Positions 1-6,248 of a stretch of DNA of 7,143 bases are shown piece after piece. A program made the position numbers and the translations under genes. Numbering within the stretch: position 1 is the stretch's first letter; the number at the start of each line of letters is the position of its first letter. This DNA comes from Betaproteobacteria bacterium (GTDB taxonomy: Bacteria > Pseudomonadota > Gammaproteobacteria > Burkholderiales > SG8-39), in NCBI GenBank assembly GCA_005881355.1, contig VBDM01000156.1, positions 1-7,143 on the forward strand, written 5' to 3'. The notes under the pieces are model-generated. The model was not told the DNA's origin and made no database searches. It saw only the letters and a program-made list of their open reading frames with translations.

Positions 1-1
1 A

Positions 2-2845
2 TATGAAATCTCGGTATTCCAGGACGTCACCGCGAACAGGCGCTCCGAGCTGCTGCTGAAGCTCGAGCATACGGTGACCCGCAGTCTCGCCGAGTCCGAC
101 AACGTTTCCTCGGCGATGAAATCCGTGATCCGCGCCGTCTGCGAATCGGAGGGCTGGGAATGCGGCCGGTATCTGCGGGTGGACGAACCCGCCGGCGTAT
201 TGCGCTTCAGCGAGTTCTGGAGCCGGCCCGACCCGACACTGGAGCAGTTCATCGCGGGAAAGCGCGAGGCCGTCCTCGGTCCGGGCGTCGGCCTGGCAGG
301 CAAGGTGTGGCAGTCGGGACAGCCGCTGTGGTCCGCCGACACCATCCGCGACGGACGTGCGTTGAGCTCCCCCGGAATGCGCGGCGCGTTCATGTTTCCG
401 GTGGTGGCCGAAGGCAAGACGCTCGGCGTGATGTCCTTCAACAGCCGCGAAATCCGCGAGCCCGATGAGCGGCTGACGCGGGCGGTGGGCGTGATAGGCG
501 CCCAGATCGGACAGTTCGTGCAGCGTAAGAGCACGGAAGAGACGCTGCGCGAAAGCGAAACCCATTACCGGGCGCTCTCTGAGCTCTCGGCCGACTGGTA
601 CTGGGAACAGGACGCGCAGTTCCGGTTCACCGAAATATCAGGCCACCTCGGCGGGGAGAAGCAATTCCGGCGCGAGGTTTGGTTCGGGAAAACCCGCTGG
701 GAGCTGCCCTATGTCGGCGTGAGCGAGGACGATTGGCGGGCGCACCGGGCCACGCTCGAAGCGCATCGCCCGTTCCGGGATTTCGTGGTGGCGAGCCGGC
801 GCAAGGACGGCAGCCTGCAGTACGTCAGCACCAGCGGCTACCCGGTTTTCGACGGCGCAGGAAATTTCAACGGCTATCGCGGCATCGCCCGGGACGTGAG
901 CGAGAGGAAGGAAACCGAGGAAAAGGTGCGCACCCAGGCGCTGCAGCAGCGCCTGATCGCCGAATTCGGCCAGCAGGCGCTCGCGAACACCGACCTCGAC
1001 GGCGTCCTCGGTCGGGCCGTGGAACTGGTTTCGGCCAGCTTGAACGCCGAGTACTGCAATGTGCTCGAGATGGATCCGGACGGGCAGCGGCTCAGGTACA
1101 AGGCGGCGGCCGGCTGGCCGAGGGAATGGGTCGGCCGCCGGGAGGTACCCGTCAGGCCGGGCAACCACATGGAATACATCCTTTCGCGCCGCGAGCCGCT
1201 GGTCGTCGAGGACTACAGCGCCGAGACGCGCTTCTCGCCCTCGCCGCTGCTGCAATTCGGGGTGCGCAGCAGCCTGCAGGTGCCCATACTCCGGGCTGCC
1301 GGGGTGTTCGGTGTCCTGAGCGTGCATACGCCGCAACGGCGCCGCTTCACCGAAGACGAAGTCAGCTTCCTGCAGAGCGTGGCCAACATCCTGGCGGTGG
1401 CGATCGAGCGCAAGAACGCCGAGGAGCGCCTTTCGTATCTGGCGCAGTTCGACTCGCTGACCGGCCTGCCCAACCGGCATCTGTTCCACGACCGCCTGGT
1501 GCATACGATGGCGCAGGCCAAGCGCAACGACCGTCCGATGGCGGTGCTGTTCATCGACCTCGATCGCTTCAAGCTGGTGAACGACACGCAGGGGCACGGC
1601 GCCGGGGATCAGCTGCTGAAGGAGTCCGCGGCGCGGCTGGCGCAATGCGTGCGCTCCAGCGACACCGTGGGGCGCTTCGGCGGGGACGAGTTCGGCGCGA
1701 TCGTCTCGGACCTGAGCAAGCCCGCGGACGCGAGCCTGGTGGCGCAGAAAGTCATCGACGCCCTGGCGCAGCCGTTCGATCTGGACGGGCATGAAACCTT
1801 CATTTCCGCCAGCGTCGGCATCACCTTGTTCCCGGGCGACGGGGAGGAAGCGGGAGCGCTGATCACGAACGCCGACGTCGCCATGTACCGGGCCAAGGAG
1901 CAGGGCCGCAACAACTACCAGTACTTTACCCGCGAGATGAACGAGCGCGCGCTGGAGCGGGTGCGCATGGAGGCGGAGCTGCGCCGGGCCATCGAGCGGC
2001 GGGAGTTCCTGCTCCACTACCAGCCCAAGGTCGACCTGAAGAGCGGGGCGATCTGCGGTCTCGAGGCGCTGCTGCGCTGGCAGCATCCGAAGAAGGGGCT
2101 CGTGTCCCCCGCCGAGTTCATTCCGGTGCTGGAGGACACGGGTCTGATCGTGCCCGTGGGCGAGTGGGTGATGCAGGAGGCGTGCACGCAGGTCCAGGCT
2201 TGGCGGAGAGCGGGGCTTGCCGTGCCGCCGGTCGCGGTCAACCTGTCGGCGCGCCAGTTCCAGCAGAAAGACCTTGAGGCGATAGTGCGGCGCATCCTGC
2301 AGGCCACGGCGGTGGACGCGGCGCTGCTCGAGCTCGAGCTGACCGAGTCGATGCTGATGAAGGATCCGGAGGCCGCTGCGCGCACCTTGCAGGGCCTGAA
2401 GGAAGCCGGGGTGAAATTGTCGGTGGACGATTTCGGCACCGGGTACTCCAGCCTCGCCTACCTGAAGCGCTTTCCCATCGACTCGCTGAAGATAGACCGC
2501 GCTTTCATCCGCGATGTCACCCTCGACCCGGACGATGCCGCGATCACGCTCGCCATCATCGGCCTCGGGCACAGCCTGAAGCTGAAAGTGGTCGCCGAGG
2601 GCGTCGAGACCGAGGCCCAGCTCGATTTCCTGTCCGCGCAGGACTGTGACGAGATGCAGGGGTTTTACTTCGCGCGGCCGCTGCCGGTCACCGATTGCAC
2701 CCAGGCACTCACCGAAGGTCGTCGCCTCAAAATAGCCGCAGCAAAAAAACCCGCAAATGCTCCCAGGCGCTCGTCGGAGACGGCGGCGAAGGTGATCCGC
2801 CGTCCAAAGAGCAGGCGTCGGCGCGGCAAAGTTGCGGTTTGCTGA
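2..2845 (+). CDS. Dual GGDEF/EAL cyclic-di-GMP enzyme with PAS and GAF sensor domains (5' end outside window)
   Basis: Makes and/or breaks down the second messenger c-di-GMP in response to signals sensed by its N-terminal domains. The frame is open from the left edge, and the first residues (YEISVFQDVT) look like the end of a PAS domain, so the GTG at 74 is probably internal and the protein starts upstream. Approximate order by nucleotide: PAS end 2-50, GAF 101-530, PAS 536-928 (ends RDVSERKE), GAF 932-1438, GGDEF 1436-1933, EAL 1967-2715, basic tail to the TGA at 2843. The cyclase signature GGDEF (1679-1693) is intact, and an RSSD inhibitory site lies five residues before it. The phosphodiesterase motifs are also present: EALLRW (2063-2080), NLSARQF, ELELTES, DDFGTGYSS (from 2426), KIDRAFI, AEGVE and a late MQGF. 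Both activities are therefore possible; which dominates cannot be read from sequence. No transmembrane segment is seen in this part. It converges with the MFS gene, with no clear terminator between. Confidence 0.95.
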   Translation, partial: YEISVFQDVTANRRSELLLKLEHTVTRSLAESDNVSSAMKSVIRAVCESEGWECGRYLRVDEPAGVLRFSEFWSRPDPTLEQFIAGKREAVLGPGVGLAGKVWQSGQPLWSADTIRDGRALSSPGMRGAFMFPVVAEGKTLGVMSFNSREIREPDERLTRAVGVIGAQIGQFVQRKSTEETLRESETHYRALSELSADWYWEQDAQFRFTEISGHLGGEKQFRREVWFGKTRWELPYVGVSEDDWRAHRATLEAHRPFRDFVVASRRKDGSLQYVSTSGYPVFDGAGNFNGYRGIARDVSERKETEEKVRTQALQQRLIAEFGQQALANTDLDGVLGRAVELVSASLNAEYCNVLEMDPDGQRLRYKAAAGWPREWVGRREVPVRPGNHMEYILSRREPLVVEDYSAETRFSPSPLLQFGVRSSLQVPILRAAGVFGVLSVHTPQRRRFTEDEVSFLQSVANILAVAIERKNAEERLSYLAQFDSLTGLPNRHLFHDRLVHTMAQAKRNDRPMAVLFIDLDRFKLVNDTQGHGAGDQLLKESAARLAQCVRSSDTVGRFGGDEFGAIVSDLSKPADASLVAQKVIDALAQPFDLDGHETFISASVGITLFPGDGEEAGALITNADVAMYRAKEQGRNNYQYFTREMNERALERVRMEAELRRAIERREFLLHYQPKVDLKSGAICGLEALLRWQHPKKGLVSPAEFIPVLEDTGLIVPVGEWVMQEACTQVQAWRRAGLAVPPVAVNLSARQFQQKDLEAIVRRILQATAVDAALLELELTESMLMKDPEAAARTLQGLKEAGVKLSVDDFGTGYSSLAYLKRFPIDSLKIDRAFIRDVTLDPDDAAITLAIIGLGHSLKLKVVAEGVETEAQLDFLSAQDCDEMQGFYFARPLPVTDCTQALTEGRRLKIAAAKKPANAPRRSSETAAKVIRRPKSRRRRGKVAVC

Positions 2846-2890
2846 CCGCAAAAATCTTCGTAAGCGGCGCAAGCGTCAAGGCGCAGAATC

Positions 2891-2998
2891 TCAGGCGTCG
2901 GCTGGCGCCAACGCTTTCGCCCTCATGCGCGCGAGCACTGCTGCCAGCGCGACGCCGACGACGCAGAACGCGCTCGTCGCGAGAAAACCCCATTTAAA
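2891..2998 (-). pseudogene. Frame-shifted C-terminal segment (helix 12) of the MFS transporter
   Basis: Skipping one base (2999) at the end of the transporter frame opens 35 codons that begin FKWGFLATSAFCVVGVAL and end ...ALAPADA before a TGA at 2893-2891. This is a hydrophobic helix of about 20 residues followed by a positively charged cytoplasmic end (LARMRAKAL), which is what an MFS protein needs as helix 12 and C-terminus. Adding it gives about 403 residues, a normal family length. Read directly: the frame, the stop and the helix. Inferred: that it belongs to the transporter. A small deletion in the loop between helices 11 and 12, a sequencing or assembly indel, or +1 recoding at CTT-TAA would each explain it. 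Confidence 0.72.
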
Positions 2999-4100
2999 GA
3001 GCGTAGGCGAAGGTTAGCGACCCGAGGTTCGCGAACATGTTGCCGAAGCCGGCGCACATGCCGGCGACGCGCTGCCCGAGCACCTCGACCGGCACGTGGA
3101 AGAGCGGCCCGAAATAGAACTGCACGAAGATCGAGTTGACCGCGACCACGAGCACCAGCGCGGGCATGGAAGTCACGTACACGAGGAGCGCCGAAGTGCA
3201 GGCGAGCACCGCGAGCGATCCTCCGATCACAAGCGGCGGGTTCCTCAGGCGGTCGGAGGCGTAGCCGCCGAGCGCGTTGGAGGGCCCGGTCAGCGCGAAT
3301 CCCATCGCCGTGATGAATCCCGCGGCCTGCAGCGAAAGGCCTCTGTCGGCGACCAGGAGCGAAGGCAGCCAGAAATTGAACGAGGTGGTGACGCCGAAGC
3401 GGATGAACTGGATGCCGGCGCACACCCACATGATCGGATAGCGGAAGAGCCGGAACGCATCGAGCATGCCCACCGGGTGCTTCGGTCCCGCGGCGGGTTT
3501 CTCCTTGCCGAAGAATAAATACACGAAGGCTGCGCACACGCCCAACGCGGCAAAAGCGACGAAGGGCGGGCGCCAGCCGAAGTGGCCGACCAGGAACGGC
3601 CCGATGAGCGACAAGAAGATGTTCCCCGAGACGCCGCCGATCACGTATACGCCCATCGCGGTCGCCTTGCGGTGCGGCGGGAACCAGGAGGCGACGAGCG
3701 TCAGGCCCGGCGCGAAAATCATCGCGCGGAATACGCCCGACACGATCTGGTTGGCGAGCGCGGCCGGGTAGGACTGGATCATCCCGAAGTTGAGCGAGAG
3801 CAGGGTCGAGCCGAGGATGCCGATGAAGAAGATGCGCTTCGGCCCGAAGCGGTCGGCGAGATAGCCGCCCGGGATCTGGCCGAGCGCGTAGGTGAAGGTC
3901 GCGGCGGCCGAAAGCATGCCCGCCTGCGTGAAGCTGATGTGCAGGTCTTCGCGGATGAGCGGCAGAAAAAGCGCGATGCCGCCCAGCGACAGCATGTTGA
4001 AGCCCTGGCAGAAAACGACCAGCGTGACGGTGAGCGCGGCGTCGCGCCGGTCCGCAGAGGCGGGGGAAGACGAGGAGGACACGGGTAGGCCGGAGCGCAA
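2994..4100 (-). CDS. MFS transporter, frame ends before the last membrane helix
   Basis: Inner-membrane secondary transporter of the major facilitator superfamily; substrate not predictable. The first membrane segment begins near residue 23 (LTVTLVVFCQGF). The cytoplasmic loop 2-3 signature is clear (GYLADRFGPKR), and a weaker copy in the C-terminal half reads GGYASDRL. About eleven helices can be counted in the 368 residues; members usually have twelve and 400 or more residues. The frame ends ...FAYAL followed by TAA at 2996-2994. The next 35 codons in the +1 frame encode a perfect twelfth helix, so the gene is frameshifted or recoded (see separate entry). The start is uncertain: TTG at 4100 and GTG at 4082 are both in frame, neither has a good Shine-Dalgarno match, and the first ATG falls inside helix 1. 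The Ser-rich stretch before helix 1 does not decide between them. The gene stands alone, convergent with the c-di-GMP gene and 270 bases downstream of the hydrolase stop. Confidence 0.88.
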   Translation of the reverse strand: MRSGLPVSSSSSPASADRRDAALTVTLVVFCQGFNMLSLGGIALFLPLIREDLHISFTQAGMLSAAATFTYALGQIPGGYLADRFGPKRIFFIGILGSTLLSLNFGMIQSYPAALANQIVSGVFRAMIFAPGLTLVASWFPPHRKATAMGVYVIGGVSGNIFLSLIGPFLVGHFGWRPPFVAFAALGVCAAFVYLFFGKEKPAAGPKHPVGMLDAFRLFRYPIMWVCAGIQFIRFGVTTSFNFWLPSLLVADRGLSLQAAGFITAMGFALTGPSNALGGYASDRLRNPPLVIGGSLAVLACTSALLVYVTSMPALVLVVAVNSIFVQFYFGPLFHVPVEVLGQRVAGMCAGFGNMFANLGSLTFAYAL

Positions 4101-4218
4101 AACCCGTGAGGATAACGGTTTCCCGGCAAGGGGGCGAATAGGTTATTGCTCGGCAAGTCTAAGACAACTCACCCCTCGGACTGATCGGGGCCGACGTTCT
4201 GCAACTCTCGAACGCTCG

Positions 4219-4332
4219 CTACACGCGGTTGTCAAGCTTTCCCGACAGACCGCGCGTCTCCGTTCCGCGACAGTAGGAGTCGAGCAAAGCGCTGACGGCA
4301 GGTGCCGGCGGCCGCCGTGACCTCATATTCAT
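4219..4332 (-). CDS. Candidate 37-residue small ORF with a good ribosome binding site
   Basis: An ATG at 4332-4330 is preceded on the minus strand by a purine-rich stretch with AAGGAG 11 bases away and GGAG 5 bases away, the best Shine-Dalgarno match in this gap. A second in-frame ATG follows two codons later. The frame runs 37 codons, beginning MNMRSRRPPAPAVSALL, and stops at TAG 4221-4219. The product is basic and Pro-rich at its start, has one Cys, and has no membrane helix or recognised motif. It begins 38 bases after the hydrolase stop, so it could be a last operon gene. Third-position G+C is about 73 percent, which does not argue strongly for coding. It could be chance. Confidence 0.22.
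   Translation of the reverse strand: MNMRSRRPPAPAVSALLDSYCRGTETRGLSGKLDNRV
4301..4322. repeat. 22-bp imperfect palindrome with a 12-bp perfect core
   Basis: The core at 4306-4317 (CGGCGGCCGCCG) is its own reverse complement. The flanks GGT and ACC extend the symmetry to 22 bp with two mismatched base pairs (18 of 22 positions symmetric). It lies about 200 bases upstream of the transporter start, inside the candidate small ORF. It could be an operator or simply GC-rich sequence; there is no T tract on the minus strand to make it a terminator. Confidence 0.3.
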
Positions 4333-4370
4333 TTTCTCTCCGACTCCTTTTCACGCGGCCCGGCGGCATC

Positions 4371-5234
4371 TTACTTCAACAAGCGCCCGCACCAGCGCTC
4401 GATCGCCTCGCGCATCCGCTGCGGCTGCTCGGTGGGAATCCAATGCAGCGCCTCGATGCGCTCAAGCGTCAGGCGTGGCAGCGCGCGCAGCGCCGCCTCG
4501 ACGAGAGCCGGGTCGGTGAAGCGCGCCCCGGTCGAGGGAAGCGCAAGCGCGGGCACGACTACCGTATCCAGTCGCGCCGGACGCCACATTTCCAGGAGAT
4601 CCTGCAGGTAGGCGGCGCTCGGCATGTAGCGAAGATCGAAGAACGGCGAAGCGTACAGCCGCGATATCGCCTGCGGGTCTTGCCGCAACGCGGCGCGCGA
4701 GGCCTTGTCGAGCTCCTCGAGATCGAGAACGGGGAGGCGTCTTCGGTGCAGGCCGAGCGCATTCAGCGCGCGGATGCCGGCCGCCGCGAGCCGCACGAGC
4801 GGCGCGAGCCAGCGCAGGCTTCGCAGAATTCCCGCCTGCGCCTCGAGCGGCATCGGCTCGACCAGCGCCAGCCCGGCGGTCCGGTGAGCATAGCGATGGG
4901 CGAAGTGCAACGCGAAGTTCGCGCCCAGGCAATTTCCGCCGACGACGGCGCGCTCGTAGCGTTCCGCGTCGAGAATCGCGGCGAGGTCGTCGCACCATAT
5001 CTCCATGCCGGTGCGGCCGCGCCACAGCGAGCCGCCGTGGCCCCGCATATCGAAGCGCAAGAGGTCCCACGATGCCCTCAACGCCGTCTGCCCGAAAAAC
5101 TCGGACCAGCGCGACATGTTGCTGCCCATGCCGTGCGCGAGCGCGAGCAGCGGCCGCGGAGCGTTTCCGCGGGTGATGCCGTAGGCGACTTCCGCCCCAT
5201 CGGGACGGCGAAGGGCGCGGATTTTTTCCGTCAT
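4371..5234 (-). CDS. Alpha/beta hydrolase with Cys in the nucleophile elbow
   Basis: A 287-residue cytoplasmic hydrolase of the alpha/beta-fold superfamily; no signal peptide or membrane helix. The oxyanion-hole HG is at residues 34-35 (AHGMGS). The usual segment after strand 4, FDMRGHGGS, is at 62-70. The nucleophile elbow at 99-104 reads GGNCLG, so Cys102 stands where Ser is usual, as in dienelactone hydrolase (GYCLGG). The catalytic His is probably His264 (LHWIPTEQP), and the acid may be Asp241 (ARFTDPA), though its spacing is unusual. The substrate is unknown. The start is ATG 5234, because it overlaps the kinase stop in ATGA and the hydrolase fold begins soon after. The frame continues about 98 codons upstream, but that part lies antiparallel to no gene and within the kinase reading in another frame, so it is rejected. 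No strong ribosome site is seen (GGAG is 14 bases away), so translation probably depends on coupling to the kinase. It is the last clear gene of the operon. Confidence 0.87.
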   Translation of the reverse strand: MTEKIRALRRPDGAEVAYGITRGNAPRPLLALAHGMGSNMSRWSEFFGQTALRASWDLLRFDMRGHGGSLWRGRTGMEIWCDDLAAILDAERYERAVVGGNCLGANFALHFAHRYAHRTAGLALVEPMPLEAQAGILRSLRWLAPLVRLAAAGIRALNALGLHRRRLPVLDLEELDKASRAALRQDPQAISRLYASPFFDLRYMPSAAYLQDLLEMWRPARLDTVVVPALALPSTGARFTDPALVEAALRALPRLTLERIEALHWIPTEQPQRMREAIERWCGRLLK

Positions 5235-6238
5235 CGCGTGCGCACGCGCTCCAGAGGCGGTTCGTCCATCAAGGCGACTTGTTCCTTCAATTCGAGTATC
5301 CGGTCCTGCCAGTAGCGCTGCGTGTTGAACCACGGAAACGCGGCGGGAAACGCCGGATCGTTCCAGCGGCGGGCGATCCAGGCGGAGTAATGGATCAGAC
5401 GCAGCGTACGCAGGGCCTCGACGAGATTGAGCTCGAGCGGATCGAACTCGCAGAAGTCTTCGTAGCCCTTCAATACTGCGCGCAACTGGAGCTCCCGGTC
5501 GGCGCGATCGCCGGAAAGCAGCATCCACAAATCCTGGATCGCGGGGCCCGTGCGGCTATCGTCGAAATCGACGAAGTGAGGCCCGTCGGCGGTCCACAGC
5601 ACGTTGCCTGCGTGGCAGTCGCCGTGCAGCCGCAGCACGCGCGCGGCGCCGGCGCGATCGAACGAGCGGCGTATGCCGTCGAGCGCCTGAGATGAAACGC
5701 TCGACCAAGCCTCGCGAATGTCCGCGGGAATAAAATCGTGGGCGAGCAGCCATTCGCGAGGTTCATCTCCGAAGCTCGCGACGTCGATCGCGGGACGTTC
5801 GATGAAGCGCTTGCTTGCACCGACGGCGTGAATTCGCCCGATGAAGCGGCCGATCCATTCCAGCGTCGGCCGATCCTCCAGCTCGGGCGCGCGTCCGCCG
5901 CGGCGTGGATAGACCGCGAAGCGAAAATCGTCGAAGCGGGCCAGCGTTGCATCGTCAGCGAGCGTCAACGCGGCGACGACGGGGACTTCTGTTTCGGCAA
6001 GCTCGCGAACGAAGGCATGCTCCTCCTCGATCTGCGCGTCGCTCCAACGTCCCGGACGGTAAAACTTGGCGACGACCGACGCGGCGCTCGACCCTTCTTC
6101 CAGCCAGGCCTGATAGACCCGATTTTCGTAACTGTTGAGCGCCAGCAGCCGGCCGTCGCCTCTGAAACCGGCGCTCGCCAGGGCGTCGAGCACGCGATCG
6201 GGCGTCAGTCGCGCATAAGGCGGAAGCGAAGTATCCAC
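5231..6238 (-). CDS. srkA: Stress response kinase A (SrkA/RdoA/YihE family Ser/Thr kinase)
   Basis: Cytoplasmic kinase with the choline-kinase/APH fold. In E. coli the homologue (328 residues) protects cells under stress and is linked to the Cpx envelope response. Here it has 335 residues, and many blocks match the E. coli protein: LNSYENRVYQ (34-43), VAKFYRPGRW (56-65) with the probable ATP-binding Lys58, EEEHAF (71-76), the catalytic loop LRLHGDCHAGN (202-212) with Asp207 and Asn212, the metal-binding FVDFDD with Asp224 (222-227), QDLWMLLSGD (235-244), and RRWNDPAFP (290-298). All key kinase residues are present. The start is taken as GTG 6238, ten bases after the glycosylase stop, because it gives the family length and the N-terminal alignment (TPDRVLDAL against HPDTIMDAL). 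No strong Shine-Dalgarno is visible. The stop overlaps the hydrolase start in ATGA. It is the second gene of a three-gene operon with a DNA repair glycosylase; the enterobacterial neighbour dsbA is not present. Confidence 0.95.
   Translation of the reverse strand: MDTSLPPYARLTPDRVLDALASAGFRGDGRLLALNSYENRVYQAWLEEGSSAASVVAKFYRPGRWSDAQIEEEHAFVRELAETEVPVVAALTLADDATLARFDDFRFAVYPRRGGRAPELEDRPTLEWIGRFIGRIHAVGASKRFIERPAIDVASFGDEPREWLLAHDFIPADIREAWSSVSSQALDGIRRSFDRAGAARVLRLHGDCHAGNVLWTADGPHFVDFDDSRTGPAIQDLWMLLSGDRADRELQLRAVLKGYEDFCEFDPLELNLVEALRTLRLIHYSAWIARRWNDPAFPAAFPWFNTQRYWQDRILELKEQVALMDEPPLERVRTR
5235..5248. repeat. 14-bp perfect palindrome abutting the hydrolase start codon
   Basis: CGCGTGCGCACGCG is its own reverse complement. 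It forms the last codons of the kinase (Val-Arg-Thr-Arg region) and ends directly at the hydrolase ATG. In RNA it could fold only into a short hairpin or pair between transcripts. Arg codons rich in CGC could produce it by chance. Confidence 0.35.
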
Positions 6239-6248
6239 CGGCCGGTGT

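Larger units (their letters stand above)
4101..4370. other. Gap between transporter and hydrolase, no clear gene
   Basis: Both flanking genes are on the minus strand, so this gap should hold the transporter's promoter and the end of the operon transcript. I see no T-tract terminator after the hydrolase stop. Possible minus-strand promoter elements are weak: TTGTCT at 4167-4162 with TAACCT at 4145-4140 (16-base spacer), and a perfect TTGACA at 4235-4230 without a good -10. A GC-rich palindrome lies at 4301-4322, and a small candidate ORF at 4219-4332 is listed separately. Confidence 0.5.

Noticed and set aside
638..2872. A 744-codon open frame antisense to the c-di-GMP gene
   Set aside because: The plus-strand frame has unmistakable GAF, PAS, GGDEF and EAL motifs. 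The antisense product is low-complexity, rich in Arg, His, Leu and Gln with no domain, as expected opposite a GC-rich gene.
2846..2890. Terminator between the convergent genes
   Set aside because: I see no GC stem followed by a T tract on either strand here.
2923..3537. Another minus-strand frame covering the end of the transporter
   Set aside because: Its product is Arg-rich and not membrane-like. The helix-12 continuation is in a different (+1) frame ending at 2891.
4207..4235. Perfect TTGACA on the minus strand as a transporter promoter
   Set aside because: At the right spacing the -10 would be TTCGAG (two of six), and it is far from the start, so it is not called as a promoter.
4302..5315. 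A 337-codon plus-strand frame opposite the hydrolase
   Set aside because: Its product is Arg/Gln/Ala-rich with no domain, while the minus strand has clear hydrolase motifs.
5235..5528. N-terminal extension of the hydrolase
   Set aside because: It overlaps the end of srkA in another frame, is Arg/Ser-rich without structure, and the ATG at 5234 fits the ATGA overlap and the start of the fold.
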